Source: Clostridiales bacterium VE202-01 (lineage in GTDB: Bacteria > Bacillota_I > Bacilli_A > Erysipelotrichales > Coprobacillaceae). Taken from it: a stretch of DNA of 36,781 nt. Below, piece after piece: positions 16,496 through 25,649 of this stretch. The first letter of the stretch is position 1, and the number at the start of each line of letters is the position of its first letter. Under the pieces are notes generated by a model. It ran no database searches. It saw only the letters and a program-made list of their open reading frames with translations, and had not been told where the DNA came from. Location of the stretch: NCBI GenBank assembly GCA_000508865.1, contig BAHP02000088.1, forward strand, positions 1-36,781, given 5' to 3'. Position numbers and translations under genes: made by a program.

Positions 16496-17248
16496 TTACA
16501 TTGCCATTCCGCCGTCAACATGAATAGTTTGACCAGTAATATATCTAGCATCATCACTTGCTAAGAAAACAACTGTATTAGCAATATCGCTCACTTCTCC
16601 AAAAACTCCTAAAGGAATTTGTTTGGCCATACTATCTTTAACATCTTCTGGTAAGACATCTGTCATTGCTGTTTTAATAAAACCTGGTGCTACAGCGTTA
16701 ACTGTAATCCCACGACTACCTACTTCACGTGCTAAAGACATTGTCATCCCAATTATTCCAGCTTTACTAGCAGAATAGTTGACTTGTCCAGCATTTCCAG
16801 CTACACCTACTACTGAAGACATTGAAATGATTCTTCCATAGCGCTGTTTCATCATGATCTTAGTAACATGTTTCATACAATTCCATGTACCTTTTAAATT
16901 AACATCGATAACAGCATCGAAATCACTTTCTTTCATTCTCATCAATAAACCATCTTTAGTAATTCCAGCGTTATTAACTAATACATCAACGCGACCAAAT
17001 TCTTTCATGATTTCTTTAAACATTGCTTCTGTTTCTGTAAAAGATGCAACGTTGGCTTGAACTAACATAACTGTAGTCCCAAGATCTTCAAGTTCTTTTT
17101 TTGTTGCCTCAGCAATTTCTTTATTATTACCGAAATCAACATAATTAACAACCACTTTAGCACCTTCACGAGCACAAGCTAAACAAATTTCTTTGCCAAT
17201 TCCCTGAGCTCCACCAGTTACTAAAACTACTTTATCTTTTAATTTCAT
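16496..17248 (-). CDS. fabG: 3-oxoacyl-ACP reductase FabG
   Basis: A 250-residue short-chain dehydrogenase that reduces 3-oxoacyl-ACP with NADPH. The cofactor loop is [11 protein letters not shown] near the start, NNAG is present, and the catalytic Ser-Tyr-Lys set lies in SMSSVVG and NYSASKAG. The C-terminus ends HVDGGMAM as in most FabG proteins. The start ATG follows AAAGGAG, which is formed by the end of fabD (1 bp gap between genes). Confidence 0.95.
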   Translation of the reverse strand: MKLKDKVVLVTGGAQGIGKEICLACAREGAKVVVNYVDFGNNKEIAEATKKELEDLGTTVMLVQANVASFTETEAMFKEIMKEFGRVDVLVNNAGITKDGLLMRMKESDFDAVIDVNLKGTWNCMKHVTKIMMKQRYGRIISMSSVVGVAGNAGQVNYSASKAGIIGMTMSLAREVGSRGITVNAVAPGFIKTAMTDVLPEDVKDSMAKQIPLGVFGEVSDIANTVVFLASDDARYITGQTIHVDGGMAM

Positions 17249-17249
17249 T

Positions 17250-18182
17250 TTATTCTCCTTTTAATCCAGAAATTGTTTTATTTAATGATTCTTGATCTTC
17301 AACTTGATAAGTTTTAATTTTTTTATCGATTTTACGAATAAAACCACTCAATACCTTACCAGGACCAATTTCAATAATTGTATCTACACCATTTTCCAAC
17401 ATATAACGAATACTATCTTCAAAATATACTGGTGACATTACTTGTTTTTCTAACATTTCAGCAACACTTACATTTGCTTCTAATTCTTTTGCTGAACTAT
17501 TAAAAATAACCGGTATTTGCATTTCATTAAAAGTTATATCTGTAAATTTTTCTTTAAGTTCTTGACTAGCTGGTGCTAATAACCTGGTATGAAATGGACC
17601 ACTTGTATTCAACGGAATTGCTCGACGAGCACCTTTTTGTAAAGCTAATTCACTTGCTTTAGTAACCGCATTAGCCTCACCACCAATAACTAATTGTCCC
17701 GGACAATTATAATTAGCTATTGATACTACCCCTAAATCACTTTCTTCTGCAACAGCTTCATCCAACAATTCACGATCCAAACCAATAATTGCAACCATTT
17801 TACTTTCCATTTCCATTACTGCTCGTTCCATTGCTTGTCCTCTAAAACGAACTAGGCTGATTGCTGTTTGATCATCTAATACTCCAGCAGCATTCAATGC
17901 TGAATATTCACCTAAACTAAGTCCCGCTACAAAATCAGGATCAATTCCATTTTCTTTTAATAACTTAGTTGCAATTACAGCAACAGTTACCATACATGGT
18001 TGTGTATTGCTTGTCTTTGAAAGTTCTTCTATCGGTCCTTCAAAACACAATTTTTTTACATCAATATCTAAATCAATATTATCAAAAATATCTTTTGCGA
18101 TTTGATAATTATCATAGAATGATTTACCCATTCCAACAACTTGACTGCCTTGACCAGCATATACAAATCCTATCTTCCCCAT
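17250..18182 (-). CDS. fabD: Malonyl-CoA:ACP transacylase FabD
   Basis: A 310-residue transacylase that loads malonyl groups onto ACP. It has the oxyanion region AGQGSQ near residues 9-14, the nucleophile Ser89 in GLSLGEYS, the carboxylate-binding Arg in VRFRGQAME and the catalytic His in SGPFHTRLL. The start overlaps the stop of the FMN-oxidoreductase gene upstream (TAATG). Confidence 0.94.
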   Translation of the reverse strand: MGKIGFVYAGQGSQVVGMGKSFYDNYQIAKDIFDNIDLDIDVKKLCFEGPIEELSKTSNTQPCMVTVAVIATKLLKENGIDPDFVAGLSLGEYSALNAAGVLDDQTAISLVRFRGQAMERAVMEMESKMVAIIGLDRELLDEAVAEESDLGVVSIANYNCPGQLVIGGEANAVTKASELALQKGARRAIPLNTSGPFHTRLLAPASQELKEKFTDITFNEMQIPVIFNSSAKELEANVSVAEMLEKQVMSPVYFEDSIRYMLENGVDTIIEIGPGKVLSGFIRKIDKKIKTYQVEDQESLNKTISGLKGE

Positions 18183-19246
18183 TACTCTAGTCCTTCCTTC
18201 AACTCATCCATCAACTCTTTGACTGAAATTATCTTATCATTACGGTATCCATTGCTGCCACTAAATACTAACCCTTCATCAAGATTCCCTTTAGCAGCAT
18301 TGATCAAGGCTCCACTTATACAATAAGGTGTCGTCTTTACGTCGCAGGGAATCAAACAATTATAACATCTTTTTACAGGTATTCTTTCATCATTTTTCAA
18401 CTTTTCTGTAAGTTTTGTCATGATTGCTCTACCTGGCATTCCTACCGGTGATTTTACGATTTCAATATCTTCTTTTTTAGCATTGATAAAAGCCTGCTTA
18501 TATTTAATATCGGCATCGCATTCATCAGTACAAATAAAACGGGTTGCCATTTGAACACCATCTGCTCCTAAGTCTAAAAACTCTTGGATATCTTTACTAT
18601 CATAAATTCCTCCGGCTACAAAAATCGGAATTTCTTTTTTATACTTCTCTACAAATGGTTGAATTGCTTCTTTTACTTCTTTAAAGATATCTGCCAACTT
18701 AGCCGTTGTCTTATTTAATACATCTTCTTTATGAAAACCTAAATGGCCCCCAGCTTCGCTACCTTCGATAACTACAAAATCCGGTGCTACTTTAAATTTA
18801 CGATCCCATGTCTTACAAATCAATTTTATCGCTTTACCACTTGATACGATTGGTGCGATCTTGACCTTTGTATCTTTTACAAAACTAGGTAAATTCATTG
18901 GCAAACCTGCTCCAGAAATAATGGCATCAATTTTATTCTTTACAGCTACTTCAACCAAAGCTGCATAATCAGTAATAGCAACCATAGCATTAATTGCGAC
19001 CATACCTTTACCTTTTGCAATCTCTTTAGCTTTTTTTATTTCATTAGCTAATTCACGTTTATTAGCTTCGAGCGTATTTTTCTCAAAGTCTGCTGCCCGA
19101 TAACCAGGATGAGCAGTTGAAATAACTCCCATCCCGCCATTTAAAGCAACATTTCCAGCTAAGTTTCCTAATGAAATTCCTACGCCCATTCCTCCTTGAA
19201 TAATTGGAACCTCAAGGCACATCTCACCTATGTGTACTTTTTTCAT
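18182..19246 (-). CDS. FabK/nitronate monooxygenase-like FMN enzyme (second copy)
   Basis: A 354-residue TIM-barrel FMN oxidoreductase of the FabK/2-nitropropane dioxygenase family. It has IIQGGMGVG at the start, the flavin-binding SEAGGHLG motif, VAGGIY and GADGVQMATRF. It is about 45 residues longer than the neighbouring FabK, and its C-terminal region carries a Cys-rich stretch (RCYNCLIPCDVKTTPYC) that FabK lacks. It lies between fabK and fabD in the operon (2 bp gap and 1 bp overlap), so it should be made together with the fatty acid enzymes. It may be a second enoyl-ACP reductase, a nitronate-detoxifying enzyme or a flavin enzyme for unsaturated fatty acid formation. Sequence alone does not decide. 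Confidence 0.8.
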   Translation of the reverse strand: MKKVHIGEMCLEVPIIQGGMGVGISLGNLAGNVALNGGMGVISTAHPGYRAADFEKNTLEANKRELANEIKKAKEIAKGKGMVAINAMVAITDYAALVEVAVKNKIDAIISGAGLPMNLPSFVKDTKVKIAPIVSSGKAIKLICKTWDRKFKVAPDFVVIEGSEAGGHLGFHKEDVLNKTTAKLADIFKEVKEAIQPFVEKYKKEIPIFVAGGIYDSKDIQEFLDLGADGVQMATRFICTDECDADIKYKQAFINAKKEDIEIVKSPVGMPGRAIMTKLTEKLKNDERIPVKRCYNCLIPCDVKTTPYCISGALINAAKGNLDEGLVFSGSNGYRNDKIISVKELMDELKEGLE

Positions 19247-19248
19247 CT

Positions 19249-20181
19249 TTAAAACTCGCTTTCTACCCTTTTAAATTCTTGTTTACACTCATCAAACAAT
19301 TCTTCAATAATTGCTGCTACTGGTTTTATTTTATCTACCATTCCGGCTACTTGTCCAGCCATTAAAGAACCTGTTTCTACATCCCCTTCTAATACTGCTC
19401 TTTTTAATGAACCTAATGTATACTTTTCAAGTTCCATCATATCAGCACCTTCTTTTTCACGCTTGATATATTCTTTAGCCATTTTATTTTTTATAATTCT
19501 TACTGGTGTTCCGGCAATTCTTCCGGTTACTGTTGTACTTGTATCTTTAGCACTGATGATTGCTTGTTTATAATTTTCATGAATTGGACACTCTTCACTA
19601 GCTAATAAACAAGTTCCTACTTGTACTCCACTAGCACCTAGAGCATAAGCTGCTAAAACTTGTTTTCCACTAGCGATCCCACCAGCTGCAATTACAGGTA
19701 CTTTGACTGCTTCAACAACTTGAGGAACTAAAGCCATTGTCGTTAATTCGCCGATATGACCACCAGCTTCAGTACCCTCAACAATAATCGCATCAACATC
19801 ATATTTTTCTAAACGTTTTGCTAAGGCAACACTTGGTACAACTGGTAACACTTTAATTCCTGCTGCTTTCCATGATTCAACATATTTACCAGGATTTCCT
19901 GCTCCTGTTGTTACAACGGGAACTTTTTCATCAATTACTAATTGTGCCATTTCATCAGCACATGGATTCATTAACATGATATTGACTCCAAATGGTTTGT
20001 CAGTTAAGCTGCGACAAATTTCAATATTCTTTTTTAAAGTTTCTGTATCCATACCACCAGCTCCGATTAATCCAAGTGCTCCGGCATTAGATACACTTGC
20101 CGCAAACTCACCAGTTGCAATATTGGCCATTCCTCCTTGAATTAAAGGATACTTTATGTTTAATAATTCATTTAATTTCAT
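19249..20181 (-). CDS. fabK: Enoyl-ACP reductase II (FabK)
   Basis: A 310-residue FMN-dependent enoyl-ACP reductase, the triclosan-insensitive alternative to FabI. It has PLIQGGMANIA at the start, the EGTEAGGHIGE flavin motif, AAGGIA and SGVQVGTCLL. Length and order (fabH, fabK, fabD, fabG, fabF) match the streptococcal-type operon. The enzyme reduces the double bond at the end of each cycle with NAD(P)H. The start ATG follows a GGAG that lies in the fabH stop region. Confidence 0.92.
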   Translation of the reverse strand: MKLNELLNIKYPLIQGGMANIATGEFAASVSNAGALGLIGAGGMDTETLKKNIEICRSLTDKPFGVNIMLMNPCADEMAQLVIDEKVPVVTTGAGNPGKYVESWKAAGIKVLPVVPSVALAKRLEKYDVDAIIVEGTEAGGHIGELTTMALVPQVVEAVKVPVIAAGGIASGKQVLAAYALGASGVQVGTCLLASEECPIHENYKQAIISAKDTSTTVTGRIAGTPVRIIKNKMAKEYIKREKEGADMMELEKYTLGSLKRAVLEGDVETGSLMAGQVAGMVDKIKPVAAIIEELFDECKQEFKRVESEF

Positions 20182-20184
20182 TTT

Positions 20185-21126
20185 TTAACTCCATTCTATT
20201 AATGTAGCGCCCCAAGTAAGGCCCCCGCCAAAACCAACACAAATAATTTTATCGCCTGGTTTTAACATCTGTTTTTCATCCATCTCTGCTAACGCTAAAG
20301 GAATACTAGCAGCAGAGGTATTTCCATATTCTTGTAAATTCATATAAAACTTATCTTCAGAAGATTTTAACTTCTTATATACATTTTTAATAATTCGATA
20401 ATTAGCTTGATGACATACAACATATGCAACATCATCAAGAGTCAGATTGCTTTTCTTTAAAACTGCATTTATGCTTTCAGGAATTACTTTAACAGCAAAT
20501 TTAAATACTTCCTGTCCTGCCATCGTAAGGAAATGATTTTCACTTACTTCATTAATTGCTGGTGCCTTCAAAGCATCTAAATTACCAGCAGAATTGCTGT
20601 AGCTAGCAAAAATTCCTTCCCCATTACTAATAACTAGCGCTCCCGCACCATCACCAAATAATACACAAGTATTACGATCGTTGAAGTCGATCATTTTGGA
20701 TATTTTTTCACTTCCAATTACTAAAGCATATTTATCACCTAAGTTTTGTAATAACGCCTGAGCTACTGTTAAAGCATAAACGAAACCGCTACAAGCTGCA
20801 TTTAAATCAAAACACATTACTTCTTGATCGTTTAATCCTAATTTTTCTTGAATTAAACAAGCATTACTAGGTGTGAAATAGTCTGGTGTCATAGTTGCAC
20901 AAATTATTAAACCAATTTTACTTTTATCTATATTTTTTATTGCTTTTAAAGCTGCTTGATATCCCAAATCGACACAACTTTCTTCCTTTGCAATATGTCT
21001 TCTTTTTATTCCAGTTCTAGAGACAATCCACTCATCTGATGTTTCAACCATTTTTTCAAGATCGAAATTATCAAGAACTTGTTGTGGTGCATAGTAACCA
21101 GTTGACAATATTTTTAATCCATTCAT
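20185..21126 (-). CDS. fabH: 3-oxoacyl-ACP synthase III (FabH)
   Basis: A 313-residue initiating condensing enzyme that joins an acyl-CoA primer to malonyl-ACP. The catalytic residues are Cys112 (NAACSGF), His239 (VCHQAN) and Asn269 (EYGNTSAAS), the standard FabH triad. The start ATG follows TAGGAG. It lies directly after fabT. Confidence 0.95.
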   Translation of the reverse strand: MNGLKILSTGYYAPQQVLDNFDLEKMVETSDEWIVSRTGIKRRHIAKEESCVDLGYQAALKAIKNIDKSKIGLIICATMTPDYFTPSNACLIQEKLGLNDQEVMCFDLNAACSGFVYALTVAQALLQNLGDKYALVIGSEKISKMIDFNDRNTCVLFGDGAGALVISNGEGIFASYSNSAGNLDALKAPAINEVSENHFLTMAGQEVFKFAVKVIPESINAVLKKSNLTLDDVAYVVCHQANYRIIKNVYKKLKSSEDKFYMNLQEYGNTSAASIPLALAEMDEKQMLKPGDKIICVGFGGGLTWGATLIEWS

Positions 21127-21134
21127 ATAATCTC

Positions 21135-21596
21135 CTAATATTTTTCCTTGATATCTTCAAAGAAATAAACCAGCTGCTGTAATGATTTAATCAATAATTC
21201 ATCATCAAGAACATGACTATCTTCACATACCCGACTAACCATTTCTTCATGAAAATCACGATGAACCTTACAAACACGATTACCTTTAATTGTTAATTCC
21301 ACTCGAATAACACGACGATCATTTTCATCTTTATGACGCTTTACATACCCTTTAGCTTCCAGCTTTTTTATTGCTGTCGTAATCGTTCCATTCGTTAAAG
21401 TTGCCTTTGAAGCAATCGTTGACATCGTCGGATTTGATAAAGAACTGATTGCATCAATAATATGCAATTCTGACAAACTTAAATCTTCAACTCCATGTCC
21501 TACCATATACTGTGTTTCAATATCCATTATCTGGTTAAATAATCTAACAAACAAATGGTTGATCAATTCTCGATTTAAAATATCGCGATTAGTCAT
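21135..21596 (-). CDS. fabT: MarR-family fatty acid repressor FabT
   Basis: A 153-residue winged-helix MarR regulator. The DNA-binding part includes TMSTIASKATLTNGTITTAIKKLE and the wing around DENDRRVIRVELT. Its position inside the fab/acc operon, next to fabH, and the three TTTGA-N3-TCAAA palindromes upstream identify it as FabT. FabT represses the operon, with acyl-ACP as corepressor in streptococci. The start overlaps the last codons of accA by 8 bp (ATGACTAA) and its own ribosome binding site is weak, so its level probably depends on translation of accA. That matters because accA is frameshifted here. Confidence 0.88.
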   Translation of the reverse strand: MTNRDILNRELINHLFVRLFNQIMDIETQYMVGHGVEDLSLSELHIIDAISSLSNPTMSTIASKATLTNGTITTAIKKLEAKGYVKRHKDENDRRVIRVELTIKGNRVCKVHRDFHEEMVSRVCEDSHVLDDELLIKSLQQLVYFFEDIKEKY

Positions 21597-22538
21597 TCGT
21601 AATTCGGCCCATTTCTCTAAATTTATTATAGCGTTTAGTTATCAATGCTGTTTTTGATAATTTCATTAATTCTTCTAAATTATTACGAAGATATATTCTT
21701 AAACGCTTATACACATATTCACGATTTTTTGTAATTCCTCCGCGAGGTTCTTTGATAATTTTATCAATTATTTTCATTTCATATAAATCATCAGCTGTTA
21801 ATTTCATTAGCTCTGCTGCTTCATGAACCGTGTACCATCCTTATCTTTCCACAATATCGATGCAAATCCTTCTGGTGATAAAACTGAATAAACACTATTT
21901 TCCAACATCACCATGCGATCTCCGATACTTAGAGCAAGAGCTCCACCACTTCCGCCTTCACCAATTACAACAACAATAATTGGTACTGTTAATTGTGACA
22001 TTTCCATCAAATTACGAGCAATGGCTTCACCAATGCCATGTTTTTCAGCTTTAAGTCCTGGATAAGCACCAGGTGTATCAACAAAAGTGATAATAGGTCG
22101 ATTAAACTTTTCAGCCTGTTTCATCAAACGCATTGCTTTTCGATATCCTTCTGGTGAAGACATTCCAAAATTGCATTTTAGATTTTCATCTAAAGTTCGC
22201 CCTTTTAAATGCCCAACTACTGTACAAGGAATATTTTCAAACATTGCCAATCCCCCAACAATAGAACCATCATCTTTATAAAAACGATCACCATGTAATT
22301 CAATAAAATCATCAAAAAGATTTTCAATATATTCATACACGTTTGGTCGATCAGATTTTCTTGCTAGATAAACACGATCATAAGCACTAATATTTTGATA
22401 AGCTTCATTTTCCAAACGAGCTTTCGTATTTTCTAAATCTTGAATTTGTAAAGTATGATCAATTTCCTGATCATCTTTTAATTTTAATAATTCTAATTCA
22501 ATTTCTTTAATTTTTATTTCTTTTTCCTGCAGTGACAT
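21589..22538 (-). CDS. accA: Acetyl-CoA carboxylase carboxyltransferase alpha, frameshifted
   Basis: AccA transfers carboxyl from biotin to acetyl-CoA together with AccD. The first frame (22538 down to 21807) has the family motifs [19 protein letters not shown] and [11 protein letters not shown], then [15 protein letters not shown]. It then departs from the family and stops after a short tail (FMKQQS). The next frame immediately resumes with [18 protein letters not shown] and [12 protein letters not shown], the normal AccA C-terminus, and ends at 21589. Adding one base near 21822-21828 (for example a third G in CGG-TT) restores a single frame of about 316 residues, a usual AccA length. No classical slippery heptamer is evident. 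AccA should be essential here, so a sequencing or assembly error is the likeliest cause. A real recent mutation or unusual recoding remains possible. The start overlaps the accD stop (TAATG). Confidence 0.85.
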
Positions 22539-23410
22539 TATTGCGCCCCCCTGCTATGCATTTTTAATAATTTAATAATTGTTTCTCGCATTTTTGAACG
22601 TTCCACTATCAAATCAATAAATCCTTGATCTTGCATAAATTCCGTTCTTTGGAATCCCTCTGGTAATTTTTGTTTGATCGTTGATTCAATTACTCGAGGA
22701 CCAGCAAAACCAATTAAAGCTTTTGGCTCTCCAATAATAATATCACCTAACATTGCAAACGAAGCCGTTACACCACCCGTAGTTGGATGCGTAATATAAG
22801 AAATATACAACAATCCCGCTTCATGATGTTTAGCTAAAGCTGCACTTGTCTTAGCCATCTGCATCAAAGAAATAATCCCTTCCTGCATTCTGGCTCCCCC
22901 TGAAGTTGTAAAGATAATAATCGGACACTTACGCTTTGTAGCATGTTCAATTGCTCTTGTTATTTTCTCTCCAACAGCACCTGACATACTCCCCATCAAA
23001 AAGCGTGAATCCATTACACAAACAACAACTTTTTTTCCACCAATTTTTCCTGTAGCACAGACAACCGCTTCGTCAAGATTAGTCGCTTCTTCTAATTTTT
23101 TTAATTTTTCTTTATAACCAGGAAACATTAATGGATCATTAGATTTAATATTTTTATATAACTCTTTATATCTAGCTCCATCATATAAAAGATTTAATCG
23201 TGTATAAGCACGCATTTTTAAATGAGCTTTACATTTAGGACAAACATAATAATTTTCTTTTAAGTCTTCACTTAAAATCGATTCCCCACAATTTTCACAC
23301 TTAGTGTATAAACCATCTGGTATATCAATTCTTTTTTTATCTTGTAACTTATGACGAATTGATTTGAATAAATTTAATTTTTCTTTTCGCGCTCTAAATA
23401 ATTCTTCCAT
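22538..23410 (-). CDS. accD: Acetyl-CoA carboxylase carboxyltransferase beta (AccD)
   Basis: The 290-residue beta subunit. An N-terminal zinc ribbon (Cys38, Cys41, Cys57, Cys60; CENCGE and CPKC) precedes the crotonase-like domain with [11 protein letters not shown] and [12 protein letters not shown], which binds the CoA substrate. With AccA it forms the carboxyltransferase that makes malonyl-CoA. It is 3 bp from accC and overlaps accA by 1 bp. Confidence 0.94.
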   Translation of the reverse strand: MEELFRARKEKLNLFKSIRHKLQDKKRIDIPDGLYTKCENCGESILSEDLKENYYVCPKCKAHLKMRAYTRLNLLYDGARYKELYKNIKSNDPLMFPGYKEKLKKLEEATNLDEAVVCATGKIGGKKVVVCVMDSRFLMGSMSGAVGEKITRAIEHATKRKCPIIIFTTSGGARMQEGIISLMQMAKTSAALAKHHEAGLLYISYITHPTTGGVTASFAMLGDIIIGEPKALIGFAGPRVIESTIKQKLPEGFQRTEFMQDQGFIDLIVERSKMRETIIKLLKMHSRGAQ

Positions 23411-23413
23411 TTA

Positions 23414-24766
23414 CTATCTCACCAACTTATCTAAGTTATTTTCAATAAAACTTGTATCAAAATTTCCTTTTACATATTCCCCTGTATGCAAAATCAAATA
23501 CTGTAATTCTTGATTAGTATCAATACCATCAATAACCAGCTCAGCTAAAACCCTTCGCATCCTTCTAATTGCCTCTAAACGATTAGAACCATGAACAATA
23601 ACTTTCGCAATCATTGAATCATAGTGTGATGATACTTTATAACCTTGATACAAAGTTGTGTCGATTCTGACTCCCAGTCCGCCTGGTAAGTGCACACTTT
23701 TGACAGTTCCAGGACAAGGTCTAAAACCTTCACGGGGATTTTCTGCATTGATTCGACACTCAATTGCATGACCATTCAAATGAATATCACTTTGCTTATA
23801 TGTTAATTTTTGATTAGCTGCAATTCTAATTTGTTCTCTGATCAAGTCTATTCCGGTAATCATTTCGGTAATTGGATGTTCTACTTGAATTCGTGTATTC
23901 ATCTCAATAAAATAATAATTTCCATCTTGATCAAGAACATATTCAATTGTCCCCGCATTACGATAACCAGCTCCAACAGCTGCTTTAACAGCATCTTCTC
24001 CCATCTTTTGTCGTAATAAAGGTGTTAAAGCTTTGCTAGGTGCTTCTTCGATCATTTTTTGATTACGTCGCTGAATCGAACAATCACGTTCCCCTAAATG
24101 AATAACATTACCATAATTATCAGCCAAGATCTGGAACTCGATATGTTTAGGATTTAAAATCAATTTTTCCAGATACATATCATCATCACCAAAGCATGCT
24201 TTAGCTTCTGCTTTAGCAGTTAAATATGCATCATCAAATTCTTCTTCGCTAAAAGCTTTTCGCATTCCACGACCTCCGCCTCCAGCTGATGCTTTAATTA
24301 AAACTGGATAACCGATTTGAGTAGCTATCTTTTTAGCATCTTCAAGATCATTGACGCTGCCATCACTTCCAGGTACAACCGGAACCCCAGCTTCGATCAT
24401 CTTTTGACGAGCCATACTTTTATTTCCCATCATGTCAATAACATCACCACTTGGTCCAATAAATGTCATTCCACATTCTTCAACTAAACGCGCAAAAGTC
24501 GAGTTTTCAGATAAAAAGCCAAAGCCTGGATGAATTGCATCACAACCTAGAGCTGTTGCAGCACTTAAAATATTTTTCATATTTAAATAACTATCTGCCG
24601 CCTTTGCTGGTCCAATACATACTGCATGATCTGCTAACTGCACATGTAACGAAGTACTATCAACATCAGAATAAACAGCTACCGCTTCAATTCCTAACTC
24701 TTGACATGTTCTTATAATTCTTACCGCTATTTCGCCACGGTTAGCAATTAAAATTCGTTTAAACAT
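23414..24766 (-). CDS. accC: Biotin carboxylase AccC
   Basis: A 450-residue ATP-grasp enzyme that carboxylates the biotin on AccB using bicarbonate and ATP. It has the start FKRILIANRGEIAVRI, the glycine-rich ATP loop KASAGGGGRGM, and EMNTRIQVEHPITE with catalytic and metal-binding residues. Length is typical. It lies 5 bp after accB, consistent with the usual accB-accC pairing. Confidence 0.95.
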   Translation of the reverse strand: MFKRILIANRGEIAVRIIRTCQELGIEAVAVYSDVDSTSLHVQLADHAVCIGPAKAADSYLNMKNILSAATALGCDAIHPGFGFLSENSTFARLVEECGMTFIGPSGDVIDMMGNKSMARQKMIEAGVPVVPGSDGSVNDLEDAKKIATQIGYPVLIKASAGGGGRGMRKAFSEEEFDDAYLTAKAEAKACFGDDDMYLEKLILNPKHIEFQILADNYGNVIHLGERDCSIQRRNQKMIEEAPSKALTPLLRQKMGEDAVKAAVGAGYRNAGTIEYVLDQDGNYYFIEMNTRIQVEHPITEMITGIDLIREQIRIAANQKLTYKQSDIHLNGHAIECRINAENPREGFRPCPGTVKSVHLPGGLGVRIDTTLYQGYKVSSHYDSMIAKVIVHGSNRLEAIRRMRRVLAELVIDGIDTNQELQYLILHTGEYVKGNFDTSFIENNLDKLVR

Positions 24767-24771
24767 ATCTA

Positions 24772-25227
24772 TTACCCTTCAATTACCATCAATACTTGAT
24801 CATATTCTACCAGGTCTTCTGTTTCAGCCATGATTGCACTAACTGTTCCATCAATTGGTGATTTGATTTCATTCATTACTTTCATCGCCTCAACAATACA
24901 TAGTACCTGACCCGCTTTTACTTTACTACCAACTTCAACATATGGCTTAGCAGTTGGTGAGCTTGCAGCATAGTATACACCTACGATCGGTGATTTGATT
25001 GGAGTCCCTGTTATTGCCGGTTCTTTAACCGCTTCTAAAGGGGCTGATGTCGAAGAAACCGGTGTTGAAGAAACAGGAAGTACAGCTGCTTCACTATTAA
25101 CTACATTTACAGGTGCTGCTGGTGCTTTTTCTAATTCTAATTTAATATCATCTATTTCTACTTTCATTTTGAAAACTTCTGAGTTTTCAAATTCATTGAT
25201 AAGTTGTTTTACTAAATCAATTTTCAT
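24772..25227 (-). CDS. accB: Biotin carboxyl carrier protein AccB
   Basis: A 151-residue carrier. The N-terminal helical part is followed by a flexible linker rich in Ala, Pro, Ser, Val and Thr (about 45-80) and a C-terminal biotinyl domain. The biotin-accepting Lys116 lies in VEAMKVMNEIKSP. The ATG at 25225-25227 follows AAAGGAG; the longer upstream frame is not conserved in character. Two FabT-type palindromes and a hairpin lie between this gene and acpP, so accB and the genes after it may have their own regulated promoter. Confidence 0.92.
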   Translation of the reverse strand: MKIDLVKQLINEFENSEVFKMKVEIDDIKLELEKAPAAPVNVVNSEAAVLPVSSTPVSSTSAPLEAVKEPAITGTPIKSPIVGVYYAASSPTAKPYVEVGSKVKAGQVLCIVEAMKVMNEIKSPIDGTVSAIMAETEDLVEYDQVLMVIEG

Positions 25228-25242
25228 AATCTTCTCCTTTGT

Positions 25243-25255
25243 TTTGAATATCAAA
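25243..25255 (-). promoter_or_regulatory. FabT-type operator in front of accB
   Basis: The sequence TTTGAATATCAAA is a TTTGA-N3-TCAAA palindrome, the core of the known FabT box. It sits 16 bp upstream of the accB start, where bound repressor could block transcription of accB onward. Confidence 0.65.
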
Positions 25256-25286
25256 GTAAATTTTCTTAAAAAAATAATGCTCATAC

Positions 25287-25299
25287 TTTGAACATCAAA
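25287..25299 (-). promoter_or_regulatory. FabT-type operator between acpP and accB
   Basis: A second palindrome in this gap, TTTGAACATCAAA, with centre 44 bp (about four helical turns) from the first. The even spacing would place two repressor dimers on the same face of the DNA. No clear -35/-10 pair was identified by eye, although a TTG-containing element overlaps the site. Confidence 0.65.
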
Positions 25300-25315
25300 A
25301 TATTTTTTTGCAAAA

Positions 25316-25342
25316 TTATTACCCAGTCAAACTGGGTAATAA
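25316..25342 (-). terminator. Hairpin after acpP: partial terminator or processing site
   Basis: A 10- to 12-bp perfect stem (ATTACCCAGT with ACTGGGTAAT) and 3-base loop directly follows the acpP stop and is followed by only four T residues on the minus strand. It is likely a leaky terminator or an RNA-stabilising hairpin that raises ACP output relative to the downstream enzymes. Confidence 0.6.
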
Positions 25343-25344
25343 AA

Positions 25345-25572
25345 TTAAGCGTTTGCTTTGATATAATCTACGATATCTTGTACTGTTTTGATTTCAGCTG
25401 CTTTTTCATCAGGAATTTCAATATCAAATTCTTCTTCTACAGCCATGATTAATTCAACTGCATCTAATGAATCTGCATCTAAATCTTCTTTTAAATTAGC
25501 TTCTAAAGTTACTGCATCTTCATCGCAACTTAATGAATCAACGATTATTTCTTTTACTTTTTCAAATTCCAC
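25345..25572 (-). CDS. acpP: Acyl carrier protein AcpP
   Basis: A 75-residue acidic four-helix carrier that holds growing acyl chains on a phosphopantetheine arm at Ser35 ([10 protein letters not shown]). It starts with GTG (25570-25572) 8 bp after an ideal AGGAGG site. It is the first gene of the operon, behind a strong promoter. The unusual start codon with a very strong ribosome binding site still predicts high expression. Confidence 0.95.
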   Translation of the reverse strand: MEFEKVKEIIVDSLSCDEDAVTLEANLKEDLDADSLDAVELIMAVEEEFDIEIPDEKAAEIKTVQDIVDYIKANA

Positions 25573-25604
25573 GTTTTATTCCTCCTCGTGTATATTACGC
25601 GTAC

Positions 25605-25632
25605 ATTATAACAAAAAGAAATTATTTGTAAA
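25605..25632 (-). promoter_or_regulatory. Main promoter of the acp-acc-fab operon
   Basis: The minus strand has TTTACA (25627-25632), a 16-bp spacer and TATAAT (25605-25610, preceded by TGT), about 33 bp upstream of the acpP GTG. Confidence 0.8.
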
Positions 25633-25635
25633 TAG

Positions 25636-25648
25636 TTTGATGTTCAAA
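25636..25648 (-). promoter_or_regulatory. FabT-type operator upstream of the acpP promoter
   Basis: The palindrome TTTGATGTTCAAA lies 3 bp upstream of the -35 box. It matches the TTTGA-N3-TCAAA FabT core. A further half-site, ATCAAAT, lies about 10 bp beyond it. Placement next to the -35 box is compatible with repression by blocking RNA polymerase. Confidence 0.7.
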
Positions 25649-25649
25649 A

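Noticed and set aside
21589-21807. Separate 72-codon gene after accA
   Set aside because: Its sequence is the normal AccA C-terminus ([12 protein letters not shown]), so it is treated as part of a frameshifted accA rather than a new gene.
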